Source: Brevibacillus gelatini
GTDB taxonomy: Bacteria; Bacillota; Bacilli; Brevibacillales; Brevibacillaceae
DNA length: 64,000 nucleotides
Reading direction: 5' to 3'
Assembly: GCF_003710935.1 (NCBI RefSeq)
Contig: NZ_RHHS01000017.1
Location: forward strand, 248,001 to 312,000
Below, piece after piece: positions 52,084 through 61,003 of this stretch. The first letter of the stretch is position 1; each line of letters opens with the position of its first letter. The notes beneath the pieces were generated by a model. That model searched no databases, was not told the origin of the DNA, and saw nothing but the letters and a program-made list of their open reading frames with translations. The position numbers and the translations under genes were made by a program.

Positions 52084-52803
52084 GTGGATCAGACACAAAT
52101 GAAAGAGAAGGCAAAGTACGTTCACTCCGTATTCGAGAGCATTGCCAGCGACTACGACAAAATGAACAACGTCATCAGCTTTGGCAGCCATAAGGCTTGG
52201 CGCAATTACACCATGAAGCAGATGAACATCAAGCCTGGGGACAGTGCGCTTGATGTAGCCTGCGGAACGGCGGACTGGACGATTGCCTTGGCGAAGGCCG
52301 TAGGCAAAGACGGACGGGTTGTCGGGCTGGACTTCAGCCAGAACATGCTGGATGTAGGAGCGTACAAGGTAGCGAATGCAGGTGTCGGCAATATCGTCAA
52401 ACTGGTGAATGCTGATGCCATGAGCCTTCCCTATGAGGACAATACGTTCGATTTTGTTACGATCGGCTTTGCCTTGCGCAACGTGCCGGATGTGCAGCAG
52501 GTGTTGAACGAGATGACCCGCGTCGTGAAGCCGGGAGGAAAAGTCGTTTCCCTTGAGGTGTCCAAGCCTCCCTTTATACCGTATCGCAAGCTATTTTACT
52601 TATACTTCTATAAAATTTTGCCGTTGATTGCGAAAATGACCGTGAACAAGTATGAGGAATACGCTTGGCTCCCGCACTCCCTGACGAATTTCCCGGACAG
52701 CCGCGAGCTGGCGAGGATGTTTCAGCAGGCTGGTCTGGACCCAGTCCAGGTCAAGCTGTTTATGGGTGGGGTTTCCGCTCTGCACATCGGCACGAAGCCG
52801 TAG
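52084..52803 (+). CDS. menG: Demethylmenaquinone methyltransferase
   Basis: SAM-dependent C-methylation that finishes menaquinone (UbiE/MenG family). The 239-residue protein has the SAM-binding motif [10 protein letters not shown], the family signature [15 protein letters not shown] and the region [14 protein letters not shown]. The GTG at 52084 follows GAGGAGATG within the end of hepS, so translation is likely coupled. It works on demethylmenaquinone from either menaquinone route, so it does not itself tell which is used. Confidence 0.95.
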   Translation: MDQTQMKEKAKYVHSVFESIASDYDKMNNVISFGSHKAWRNYTMKQMNIKPGDSALDVACGTADWTIALAKAVGKDGRVVGLDFSQNMLDVGAYKVANAGVGNIVKLVNADAMSLPYEDNTFDFVTIGFALRNVPDVQQVLNEMTRVVKPGGKVVSLEVSKPPFIPYRKLFYLYFYKILPLIAKMTVNKYEEYAWLPHSLTNFPDSRELARMFQQAGLDPVQVKLFMGGVSALHIGTKP

Positions 52804-52870
52804 CCTCAGCGTCTGGCCCCGGCGTGAGCGGGCATGGGCGGTATTTTTCAGGAGATAGGAAGTGTCATGG

Positions 52871-53740
52871 ATGGCTCTACGCAAATTGAAAATCATCTTG
52901 GAAATGATAAAATTCGAGCATTCCCTGTTTGCTCTGCCGTTTGCTTTTATGGGGGCGGTTTTGGGAAGTATTGTAGTTGAGAAGGCATGGCCGACATGGA
53001 TGGAAATTTTTTGGGTGACTGTTGCGATGGTAGGGGCACGCAGCGCAGCCATGTCGCTGAACCGACTCATCGACCGTTTCATCGACGCCAAAAACCCGCG
53101 AACAGCAACACGGGCGATTCCGGCGGGACTGATCTCCGTGATGGAAGTCGTCCTGTTTATCATTGCTTCGTTCGTGCTATTGTTTATCGCTGCCTACCAG
53201 TTGAATGAACTGGCAGTCAAGCTGCTGCCTCTTGCTGTTTTCGTGCTGGTGCTGTATTCCTATACGAAACGTTTTACCTGGCTGTGCCATTTTGTATTGG
53301 GAGTAGCGATCGGGTTCGGCCCGTTGGGAGGCTGGGTAGCCACGACTGGCCAGGTAGACGCGATTGGCTTACTCCTGTTTGCTTCCGTGCTGTTCTGGAC
53401 AGCCGGCTTCGATATTATTTACGCCTGCCAGGATGCCGAGTTTGACCGCAAGGAAGGGCTGTTCTCCTTGCCGAGCCGCTTTGGGATTGCAGGGGCGCTG
53501 CTCGTGGCGAGAGGGTGCCACGTCCTGACCTTTATCGGATTGATGTCGCTGTATGTCGTAGCGGATTTGTCGATCTGGTTTTTGATCGGCGTGCTCATTT
53601 CCGGGGCGATCCTCATTTACGAGCACACCCTGGTCAAACCGACAGACCTGTCCAAAGTCGACGTGGCGTTTTTCAACATGAACGGAATTTTGAGTGTCGT
53701 CATGTTCGTGTTTACTATGATTGATCTGGTGATAGCATGA
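52871..53740 (+). CDS. mqnP: UbiA-family prenyltransferase (MqnP-type)
   Basis: Membrane prenyltransferase of 289 residues. The first aspartate motif is in NRLIDRFIDAKNPRT and the second in DIIYACQDAEFDRKEGL, with eight or nine hydrophobic helices. Proteins of this type are annotated as 4-hydroxybenzoate prenyltransferases; beside mqnA and ubiX it more likely prenylates 1,4-dihydroxy-6-naphthoate in the futalosine route. MenA of the classical route belongs to another branch of the family. The ATG at 52871 has GGAAG upstream. It overlaps ubiX by four bases. Confidence 0.85.
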   Translation: MALRKLKIILEMIKFEHSLFALPFAFMGAVLGSIVVEKAWPTWMEIFWVTVAMVGARSAAMSLNRLIDRFIDAKNPRTATRAIPAGLISVMEVVLFIIASFVLLFIAAYQLNELAVKLLPLAVFVLVLYSYTKRFTWLCHFVLGVAIGFGPLGGWVATTGQVDAIGLLLFASVLFWTAGFDIIYACQDAEFDRKEGLFSLPSRFGIAGALLVARGCHVLTFIGLMSLYVVADLSIWFLIGVLISGAILIYEHTLVKPTDLSKVDVAFFNMNGILSVVMFVFTMIDLVIA

Positions 53741-54333
53741 ACAGACAAAAGTGGGTAGTGGGAATAACAGGTGCAAGCGGTGCCATTTACGGCATCCGGG
53801 TCGTAACCGAGCTATTGCGTGCCGGACATATTGTCCATCTGATGATTACCGAGGCAGGCTGGCAAGTTTTTCACGACGAGTTGGACTGGCATGCAGACGA
53901 TCGGGAAGGGCTGCTGCGGGAGAAGCTGCAGCAGGATTTTCCGGGAGAGCTTTATTATTGGGGCTTGCGCGACTTCAACTGTCCCGCCGCGAGCGGTTCG
54001 TATCGCTGCGACGGCATGATCGTGGTTCCGTGCTCGATGGGAACCCTCTCTGGCATTGCGCACGGTGCCTCCGGCAATTTGCTGGAGCGTGTCGCTGATG
54101 TGATGATAAAGGAAGGCAGGCGGCTGGTCCTCGTCCCTCGGGAGACGCCGCTCAATGCGATCCACCTGGAAAACATGCTCAAGCTGAGCAGGCTCGGCGT
54201 GCGGATTTTGCCGGCCATGCCCGGTTATTATCAAAAGCCGCAAACGATGGATGACCTGATTAACTTTGTCGTTGGAAAAGCTTTGGATGCACTGGAGGTA
54301 CCACATTCGCTGTTTCGGCGTTGGGGGGAATAG
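53737..54333 (+). CDS. ubiX: Flavin prenyltransferase UbiX
   Basis: Makes prenyl-FMN, the cofactor of UbiD-type decarboxylases. The 198-residue protein has the flavin-binding GITGASGAIYG, the catalytic stretch VVPCSMGTLSGIAHG and LVPRETPLN. In the futalosine route a UbiX/UbiD pair removes the carboxyl group of the prenylated naphthoate; a matching ubiD is not in this window. ATGA overlap with the UbiA-type gene points to coupling. mqnA starts five bases after it. Confidence 0.93.
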   Translation: MNRQKWVVGITGASGAIYGIRVVTELLRAGHIVHLMITEAGWQVFHDELDWHADDREGLLREKLQQDFPGELYYWGLRDFNCPAASGSYRCDGMIVVPCSMGTLSGIAHGASGNLLERVADVMIKEGRRLVLVPRETPLNAIHLENMLKLSRLGVRILPAMPGYYQKPQTMDDLINFVVGKALDALEVPHSLFRRWGE

Positions 54334-54337
54334 ACGC

Positions 54338-55201
54338 ATGCAAAAGTTTTTGCGGATCGGTCAAATCTTGTACACCAACGTACTGCCTGTTTACTACTAC
54401 TTTGAACAAGCAAGGTTCGAGGACCGGATCGAATTCATCCGCCAGGTGCCAGCCCAGTTGAATCTGGCGATGGCAAAAGGCGAGATTGACATGGGCCCGA
54501 TTTCCTCGTTCAGCTATGCTGAGCATGCTTCCCGTTATGTGGCACTGGCGGACCTGTCTGTCAGTGCAAAAGGGAAGGTAGGCTCCCTTTTCCTATTCAG
54601 CAAAAAGCCGATTGAGCAGCTGAACGGGGCGAAAATCGCCCTGACCAATACGTCAGCGACGACGGTGAACCTGCTGAAAATCATTCTCCACAAGTTTTAC
54701 GAATACGAGATCGCTTACGTTACGCAAGAGCCGAATCTGGCGCAGATGCTGCAAGGAGCTGATGCTGCCCTGCTGATCGGCGACGATGCGATTGCCGCAA
54801 AGCGGACGGCCAAAGACTTGCATGTGTACGATCTTGGAGAGCTGTGGCACAAGTTTACGGGCTACTCGATGACATTTGCCATCTGGGCGCTCAGACGCGC
54901 TGTCATTGACGAGTATTATGACTTGATCGCGGAAGTCCACGCTTCGTTTTTGGCGAGCAAAGAAAAGACGAAAGCCAATCCCGGTCCGTTAGTGGATTAC
55001 GTTTGTTCGCACTTCGGCGGGACAAAAGAGGAATGGACTCACTACTTTGCGGGACTGCAGCACGATTTTGGCGAAGTGCAGCGAGTGGGACTGGAGTATT
55101 ATTACCGATGCGCGGCGGAGCTGGGGCTTCTGGCGGCACCCGCGACCGTCGAGTTGTGGCAGGCGGATGGCCACAAGACGAATATTACGCTTGCGAGATA
55201 G
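54338..55201 (+). CDS. mqnA: Chorismate dehydratase MqnA
   Basis: Converts chorismate to 3-[(1-carboxyvinyl)oxy]benzoate, the first step of the futalosine menaquinone route. The 287-residue protein has the periplasmic-binding-protein-like fold with RIGQILYTNVLPVYYYF, PAQLNLAMAKGEIDMGPISSFSYA and ALLIGDDAI. The ATG at 54338 has GGGGGGAA upstream. It lies in the middle of the hepS-hepT operon, between ubiX and hepT, where B. subtilis has no such gene. Confidence 0.93.
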   Translation: MQKFLRIGQILYTNVLPVYYYFEQARFEDRIEFIRQVPAQLNLAMAKGEIDMGPISSFSYAEHASRYVALADLSVSAKGKVGSLFLFSKKPIEQLNGAKIALTNTSATTVNLLKIILHKFYEYEIAYVTQEPNLAQMLQGADAALLIGDDAIAAKRTAKDLHVYDLGELWHKFTGYSMTFAIWALRRAVIDEYYDLIAEVHASFLASKEKTKANPGPLVDYVCSHFGGTKEEWTHYFAGLQHDFGEVQRVGLEYYYRCAAELGLLAAPATVELWQADGHKTNITLAR

Positions 55202-55217
55202 GTGGAACGGATAACGG

Positions 55218-56183
55218 ATGAACCTGGTCGATATTTACTTCAAAATGAAAAAGGACGTCCAGTACATTGAGGATGAACTGGAAAAATCGATCGATACAGA
55301 CGTTCGCGAGCTGTATCAATCCTCGACTCATTTGCTCAAAGCCGGGGGAAAGCGCATCCGTCCGGTGTTTGTGCTGCTCGGCGGCAAGTGGGGCCATTAC
55401 GATGTAAAAGTTTTGAAGCATGTAGCCGTTCCGCTTGAACTGATTCATATGGCTTCATTGGTGCACGATGATGTGATTGACGATGCGGACAAGCGGCGGG
55501 GCAAAGACACGGTTCGCATGAAATGGGACAACAAGGTGGCGATGTACGCGGGCGATTACATTTTTGCACGCGCACTGGCTGTTGCTTCCCAGTTGCCGAA
55601 TCCGAAACTGCACCAGATTCTCTCCAACGCCATTGTCGAGGTGTGCAAGGGCGAGATTGAGCAGGTAAAGGATTTGAAGAACTGGGATCAAAGCTTCCGC
55701 ACGTATTTGCGCAGAATCAAGCGGAAAACGGCGCTGTTGATCGCGATCAGCTGTCAGCTCGGGGCCGTGGCAAGCGGCGCCAGCGAAGAGCTGGTGCGAA
55801 AAATGTACTGGTACGGCTACAACGTCGGAATGGCTTTTCAAATTACCGATGATATTCTCGATTTTACGGGAACGGAAAAGCAGTTGGGGAAACCGGCGGG
55901 CAGCGATCTTCTGCACGGCAACATCACGCTGCCGGCGCTCTACACGGCATACCACGGCAAGGCGAGCGGGCAGTTCCAGGAATGGATCAGGCAAAACACG
56001 TTTTGGGAGCATACAGACGAAGCGATTCGCCTGGTGCGCCAGGACGAAGGCATCGCCTTTTCCCAGCGGCTGGCCGAGCGTTATATCGCCCGCGCACATG
56101 CTGTTCTCAGCGACCTGCCCAACACACAGGCGAAAACGTCTTTGACAGGAATTGCCAACTACATCATTGATCGCAAATTTTAA
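55218..56183 (+). CDS. hepT: Heptaprenyl diphosphate synthase component II
   Basis: Catalytic subunit of heptaprenyl diphosphate synthase, condensing IPP onto allylic diphosphates. The 321-residue protein has GGKRIRPVFVLL, the first aspartate-rich motif in LVHDDVIDDADKRRG and the second in FQITDDILDFTG, with the GKPAGSDLLHGNITLPAL end motif. The AGGTGG binding site gives an ATG at 55218, 16 bases after mqnA. It closes the operon that began with hepS. Confidence 0.95.
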   Translation: MNLVDIYFKMKKDVQYIEDELEKSIDTDVRELYQSSTHLLKAGGKRIRPVFVLLGGKWGHYDVKVLKHVAVPLELIHMASLVHDDVIDDADKRRGKDTVRMKWDNKVAMYAGDYIFARALAVASQLPNPKLHQILSNAIVEVCKGEIEQVKDLKNWDQSFRTYLRRIKRKTALLIAISCQLGAVASGASEELVRKMYWYGYNVGMAFQITDDILDFTGTEKQLGKPAGSDLLHGNITLPALYTAYHGKASGQFQEWIRQNTFWEHTDEAIRLVRQDEGIAFSQRLAERYIARAHAVLSDLPNTQAKTSLTGIANYIIDRKF

Positions 56184-56205
56184 TGTGAATTTGACGGTCA
56201 GCCTG

Positions 56206-56234
56206 TTGCTTGGCCACCCCAGTTTTGATAAAAT
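56206..56234 (+). promoter_or_regulatory. Promoter for ndk
   Basis: TTGCTT (56206-56211), 17-base spacer, TAAAAT (56229-56234). Confidence 0.65.
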
Positions 56235-56287
56235 TTTCGTTGGTGTTGCATACACCAATACATAGCTTTGATGGAGGCATACTTACT

Positions 56288-56731
56288 ATGGAAAAAACGT
56301 TCCTTATGGTAAAACCTGACGGCGTACAACGTAACCTGATCGGCGAAATCGTGTCCCGTTTCGAGAAAAAAGGCTATCAACTCGTTGGTGCAAAGCTGAT
56401 GAACGTAAGCCGCGAACTGGCTGAAAAACACTATGCAGAGCACAAAGAGCGCCCATTCTTCGGCGAACTGGTTGACTTCATCACTTCCGGTCCAGTATTC
56501 GCAATGGTATGGCAAGGAAACAACGTGATTGCCACTGCTCGTGCGATGATGGGCAAAACCAACCCATTGGACGCAGCTGCTGGTACCATCCGCGGCGATT
56601 TCGCGACTTCCGTTGGCATGAACATCATCCACGGTTCCGACTCCCCAGAAAGCGCTGAGCGTGAAATCGGCCTCTGGTTCTCCGCTGACGAAGTTCTCTC
56701 CTACGAGAAAACAATCCAACGCTGGATCTAA
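56288..56731 (+). CDS. ndk: Nucleoside diphosphate kinase
   Basis: Transfers the terminal phosphate between nucleoside tri- and diphosphates through a phosphohistidine. The 147-residue protein has the start [15 protein letters not shown] and the active-site NIIHGSDS with H115. GGAGG lies ten bases before the ATG. Codon use suggests high expression. It has its own promoter and terminator between hepT and cheR, matching the B. subtilis order. Confidence 0.97.
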   Translation: MEKTFLMVKPDGVQRNLIGEIVSRFEKKGYQLVGAKLMNVSRELAEKHYAEHKERPFFGELVDFITSGPVFAMVWQGNNVIATARAMMGKTNPLDAAAGTIRGDFATSVGMNIIHGSDSPESAEREIGLWFSADEVLSYEKTIQRWI

Positions 56732-56744
56732 GATAAACGGCTGG

Positions 56745-57639
<895 letters not shown>

Positions 57640-57716
57640 ATCCCCACGGCCATCTGTATAACCCTGCCCTTTTTTCCCAAGACTAGGAATACTTACTTAG
57701 CCAAGGGAGGCAGCAG

Positions 57717-57884
57717 ATGGATAAGCACAAGGTCATCGAAGCGTACCGACGCGGTTTGATTACGTTGCAAGAATGCGGGCAAATACTCGGGGCTGAAAAG
57801 ACGCAACTGGATGATTTGCTGCGCGTGGATCATTCCAGAAGGCCACTAAGTCCCAATCCTTTTTTGATGGTCGATCCTTTTTGA
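57717..57884 (+). CDS. 55-residue protein, unknown
   Basis: Small frame with a strong AAGGGAGG binding site six bases before its ATG and a terminator just after its stop. The first 36 residues (HKVIEAYRRGLITLQECGQILG) look like a short helix-turn-helix, followed by a proline-rich tail ending NPFLMVDPF. I do not recognise it. Features of a real gene are the binding site, the terminator and its placement alone between cheR and aroC, which adjoin in B. subtilis. No cysteine pair or signal is present. Confidence 0.65.
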   Translation: MDKHKVIEAYRRGLITLQECGQILGAEKTQLDDLLRVDHSRRPLSPNPFLMVDPF

Positions 57885-57906
57885 ACCAGCACCATCTGTA
57901 AGCGAA

Positions 57907-57935
57907 GCGCTTCTCCCGACGGAGGGGCGTTTTTT
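57907..57935 (+). terminator. Terminator of the 55-residue gene
   Basis: Stem CGCTTCTCC / GGAGGGGCG with two T-G pairs, 4-base loop, six T. Confidence 0.75.
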
Positions 57936-57971
57936 CCTGCAAGCGAAACGTTTTTCAGCAGGTTGCCACTT

Positions 57972-58000
57972 TTGTGTTCCCACAGCGGGACAGGTATGAT
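57972..58000 (+). promoter_or_regulatory. Promoter of the aro operon
   Basis: TTGTGT (57972-57977), 17-base spacer, TATGAT (57995-58000), 80 bases before aroC. It may also feed the trp genes by read-through, as in the B. subtilis supraoperon. Confidence 0.6.
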
Positions 58001-58079
58001 ATTATAGCGCTTAAAAGTGATAAAGGACAGCGACCCGAATTGGGGATACGAGCTGCCTGGAGGATGGAGGAAGGAAGAG

Positions 58080-59243
58080 ATGCGTTACTTGACAGCAGGG
58101 GAATCTCACGGTCCGCAGCTTACGGCAATCATCGAGGGAGTTCCAAGCAACCTGCCGATTTCCGTTGAGGCAATCAATGAACAGTTGGCACGTCGCCAAA
58201 AAGGTCATGGACGTGGCCGCAGAATGCAGATTGAAAAAGACCAGGTGAAAATTTTGTCCGGCGTGCGCCACGGTTATACGACAGGGGCGCCGATTACACT
58301 GGTCGTTGAAAATAAGGACTGGGCGCACTGGCAAACGATCATGAGTGCCGAGCCGGTAGAAGAAGGCGCAGAGGAAAAACGCCGCGTCTCTCGCCCGCGC
58401 CCAGGCCACGCTGACCTGAATGGCGCGATTAAATACCATCAGCGCGATATGCGAAATATTCTGGAACGTTCCAGTGCCCGGGAAACGACCATCCGTGTGG
58501 CTGTAGGTGCTGTCGCTCGCCAGTTGCTCGCGGCTTTTGGCATCCGGATCGGCGGACATGTTTTGCAGATCAGCGATGTGGTGGCGAAGCGCCAGGACGT
58601 CAGCCTGGAAGAGCTGATCGCCCGCACGGAAGAATCGCCCGTTCGTTGTCTGGACAAGGAAGCGGAGCCGCTCATGATGGCGGCAATCGACAAGGCAAAA
58701 GAAGACGGCGATTCCCTTGGCGGAGTGGTCGAAGTCATTGTGGAAGGCGTGCCGATTGGTCTTGGCAGCCACGTACAATGGGATCGCAAGCTCGACGGAC
58801 GACTGGCCCAGGCGATCATGAGCATTCAGGCGTTCAAGGGAGTGGAAATCGGCATCGGGTTTGAGGCGGCAGGCTTGAAAGGCTCCCAGGTCCATGACGA
58901 AATCATTTGGAACGAAGAATCTGGTTACAGCCGCAAAACGAACCGCGCAGGCGGTTTGGAGGGCGGCATGACAAACGGAATGCCGGTAGTCGTGCGCGGC
59001 GTGATGAAGCCGATTCCGACACTGTACAAGCCGCTCATGAGCGTGGACATCGACACCCGGGAGCCGTTTTCCGCCAGCATCGAGCGCTCCGACAGCTGCG
59101 CGGTTCCGGCAGCGAGCGTCGTAGCGGAAGCGGTAGTCGCATGGGAGATCGCGCAGGCGATGTGTGAAAAATTCCCGAGCGATTCGATGGACGACATGAT
59201 CGAAAACGTACGTGAATATCGCGCCTACACGGAGAAATTCTAA
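58080..59243 (+). CDS. aroC: Chorismate synthase
   Basis: Converts 5-enolpyruvylshikimate-3-phosphate to chorismate with reduced FMN (AroF in older B. subtilis usage). The 387-residue protein has the N-terminal GESHG motif, [26 protein letters not shown], and [15 protein letters not shown] at 58080 follows GGAGGAAGG and gives the normal start [11 protein letters not shown]. Its stop codon shares a base with the aroB start (TAATG), so the aro genes are coupled. Confidence 0.96.
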   Translation: MRYLTAGESHGPQLTAIIEGVPSNLPISVEAINEQLARRQKGHGRGRRMQIEKDQVKILSGVRHGYTTGAPITLVVENKDWAHWQTIMSAEPVEEGAEEKRRVSRPRPGHADLNGAIKYHQRDMRNILERSSARETTIRVAVGAVARQLLAAFGIRIGGHVLQISDVVAKRQDVSLEELIARTEESPVRCLDKEAEPLMMAAIDKAKEDGDSLGGVVEVIVEGVPIGLGSHVQWDRKLDGRLAQAIMSIQAFKGVEIGIGFEAAGLKGSQVHDEIIWNEESGYSRKTNRAGGLEGGMTNGMPVVVRGVMKPIPTLYKPLMSVDIDTREPFSASIERSDSCAVPAASVVAEAVVAWEIAQAMCEKFPSDSMDDMIENVREYRAYTEKF

Positions 59244-60346
59244 TGAATACGAACAGACTGACAGTAGAGCTTGGCGAGCGCTCCTACGAGATTGTAATCG
59301 GTGATTCTCTCTTGCAGCATGTACCTGAACTGCTTGCGGAGGCAGGTGTTGTCTCCACAAGCAAGCTCATGATTATTACAGATGAGCACGTGGCGGCCCG
59401 TTACCTCGAACCGCTGCGTGATGCTCTTCGCGCTGCCGGATACGATGCGACTGCGAGCATCGTGGAAGCGGGCGAGCAATCGAAAAGTCTGGCTGTCTAT
59501 GAACGGCTGATGACGGAAGCGATCCAGGCCGGATTGGACCGCAAATCCGCGATTCTCGCCCTGGGCGGCGGCGTCGTGGGCGACCTGGCTGGCTTTGTGG
59601 CGGCAACGTTTATGCGCGGCATTGACTTTGTTCAGTTGCCGACTACGTTGCTTGCGCACGACAGTTCGGTCGGCGGGAAAGTGGCGATCAATCACCCGTT
59701 GGGGAAAAATTTGATCGGTGCTTTTCATCAACCGCGCGTTGTCATTTATGACACGAAAGCACTGCATACCTTGCCCAAGCGCGAAGTGGCGGCAGGGTTT
59801 GCCGAAGTTATCAAGCACGCCCTGATTTCGGACGCCTCCTTCGCCGATTGGCTGGAGGAGAACGCCGCCCGCCTGTGGGAGCTTGACTCAGCATTGTTAG
59901 GGAAGGCGATTGAAAAAGGCTGTGCGGTCAAGGCTGCGATTGTCTCTGCCGACGAAACCGAGCAGGGCCAGCGTGCGCTCTTGAACCTGGGACATACTTT
60001 CGGTCATGCGTTTGAGGCGTTGTCGGCCTACTCGACGTTGAATCACGGCGAAGCCATTGCCATCGGGATGTGCATCGCCGCCAAAGTAGCGGAGCGAATC
60101 GGCTTTGCGAAAAGCGGTGTGTACGATCGCACGAAGCACCTGCTCAGCCTGTACCACTTGCCGACGGCCTGGCCAAAAGGACTGTTGCCGCAAGAGGTGC
60201 TTGATGCGATGAAGCGGGACAAGAAAACCGTTGGCGGCAAGCTTGCCCTCGTATTGCCGCGCGCAATCGGGCAGGCGGAAATTGTGAAAAACGTAGACGA
60301 ACAGCTCATCCTGACAGTAATGAGTGAAGAAGCGGAGGCTTTGTAA
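59243..60346 (+). CDS. aroB: 3-dehydroquinate synthase
   Basis: Second step of the shikimate pathway, cyclising DAHP to 3-dehydroquinate with NAD and a metal ion. The 367-residue protein has the NAD-binding LGGGVVGDLAGFVAATFMRG, QLPTTLLAHDSSVGGKVAINH, the metal ligand region EVIKHALI and LNLGHTFGHAFE (histidine ligands). It overlaps aroC by one base and aroH by one base, so the three form a tight operon. Confidence 0.96.
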   Translation: MNTNRLTVELGERSYEIVIGDSLLQHVPELLAEAGVVSTSKLMIITDEHVAARYLEPLRDALRAAGYDATASIVEAGEQSKSLAVYERLMTEAIQAGLDRKSAILALGGGVVGDLAGFVAATFMRGIDFVQLPTTLLAHDSSVGGKVAINHPLGKNLIGAFHQPRVVIYDTKALHTLPKREVAAGFAEVIKHALISDASFADWLEENAARLWELDSALLGKAIEKGCAVKAAIVSADETEQGQRALLNLGHTFGHAFEALSAYSTLNHGEAIAIGMCIAAKVAERIGFAKSGVYDRTKHLLSLYHLPTAWPKGLLPQEVLDAMKRDKKTVGGKLALVLPRAIGQAEIVKNVDEQLILTVMSEEAEAL

Positions 60347-60723
60347 TGGGAATGCGAGGAATCAGAGGCGCGGTTACAGTAGAAGCAGATACGCGGGAAG
60401 AGATTGTCTCTTCAACCAAGTGGCTGCTGGAGGAAATGGTGACGCGCAATGAGGTCAATCCGGAAGACATCGGCAGCATCATCATCACGACGACAGAGGA
60501 TTTGTCTGCGGCATTTCCCGCCCAGGCGGCGCGTCTTTTGACAGGGGAAGCCTGGCAGTATGTTCCGCTGATGTGCGCGCGGGAAATTCCCGTGCCGGGC
60601 AGCTTGCCCCTCTGTATTCGCGTCATGATGCACGTCAACACGGAGAAGTCGGCAAAAGAGATTCAGCACGTTTTTTTGCGGGAAGCAGTCAAGCTTCGCC
60701 CGGATTTGACAAATCGCAGTTGA
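60346..60723 (+). CDS. aroH: Chorismate mutase (AroH type)
   Basis: Rearranges chorismate to prephenate for phenylalanine and tyrosine. The 125-residue protein is the trimeric AroH fold, with GIRGAVTVEADTREEI (R7 binds substrate), TTTEDLSAAFPAQAAR and CARE-PVPGSLPLCIRV. GGAGG lies seven bases before the ATG. The stop is inside the sequence that forms the minus-35 box of the trp promoter. In B. subtilis aroH also ends the aro part of the supraoperon. Confidence 0.95.
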   Translation: MGMRGIRGAVTVEADTREEIVSSTKWLLEEMVTRNEVNPEDIGSIIITTTEDLSAAFPAQAARLLTGEAWQYVPLMCAREIPVPGSLPLCIRVMMHVNTEKSAKEIQHVFLREAVKLRPDLTNRS

Positions 60724-60748
60724 CAAAGAGGGCGCTCTCTTTTACCAT
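60720..60748 (+). promoter_or_regulatory. trp operon promoter
   Basis: Consensus TTGACA (60720-60725, overlapping the aroH stop), 17-base spacer, TACCAT (60743-60748). Transcription near 60755 would give a leader of about 150 bases to the attenuator and 250 to trpE. The boxes lie within the aro terminator hairpin. Confidence 0.65.
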
Positions 60749-60776
60749 AAGTGAAACGAGAGCGCCTCGTTTTCCG
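60728..60776 (+). terminator. aro operon terminator, overlapping the trp promoter
   Basis: Stem GAGG-G-CGCTCTC / GAGAGCGCCTC with one bulged G and a loop of about 17 bases that contains the trp minus-10 box, then GTTTTCC. Probably only partly efficient. Confidence 0.6.
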
Positions 60777-60799
60777 AAAAGGAAGAGCCTATACCGGCT

Positions 60800-60906
60800 G
60801 AGTTGAGAATGAGTAGAGCAGAGTTGAGAAGAGTCAGGTTGAGGAGAGAAGAGCAGGCTGGGTACATATTTGTCTACCCAATCCAGTTCTGTCACTGGGT
60901 TTTTTT
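60800..60906 (+). promoter_or_regulatory. TRAP-binding site and attenuator of the trp operon
   Basis: Eleven triplets: GAG at 60800, 60805, 60811, 60816, 60821, 60826 and 60831, CAG at 60835, then GAG at 60841, 60846 and 60851. Spacing is mostly 5 bases, as needed to wrap an 11-subunit TRAP ring. Next is an antiterminator, GG-C-TGGGTA (60856-60864) with TACCCA...CC (60875-60884), overlapping a terminator AATCCAGT (60880-60887) / ACTGGGTT (60894-60901) followed by TTTTT. TRAP bound to the triplets should block the antiterminator and stop transcription when tryptophan is plentiful. Confidence 0.93.
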
Positions 60907-60950
60907 GTATATTTTTCTCCCCCTACCTCTCGCTCTAGGAAGCGGGCAGT

Positions 60951-60994
60951 GAAAAGGCGGCTTTTCTCCCTTTTCGCTCCCACTAAAAAGGAGA
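60951..60994 (+). promoter_or_regulatory. Hairpin able to cover the trpE ribosome binding site
   Basis: TCTCC-C-TTTT (60965-60974) can pair with AAAA-GGAGA (60986-60994), hiding the trpE binding site AAGGAG (60988-60993). A competing hairpin GAAAAG / CTTTTC (60951-60966) uses part of the same bases. Confidence 0.6.
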
Positions 60995-61003
60995 TGAGAG
61001 TTC

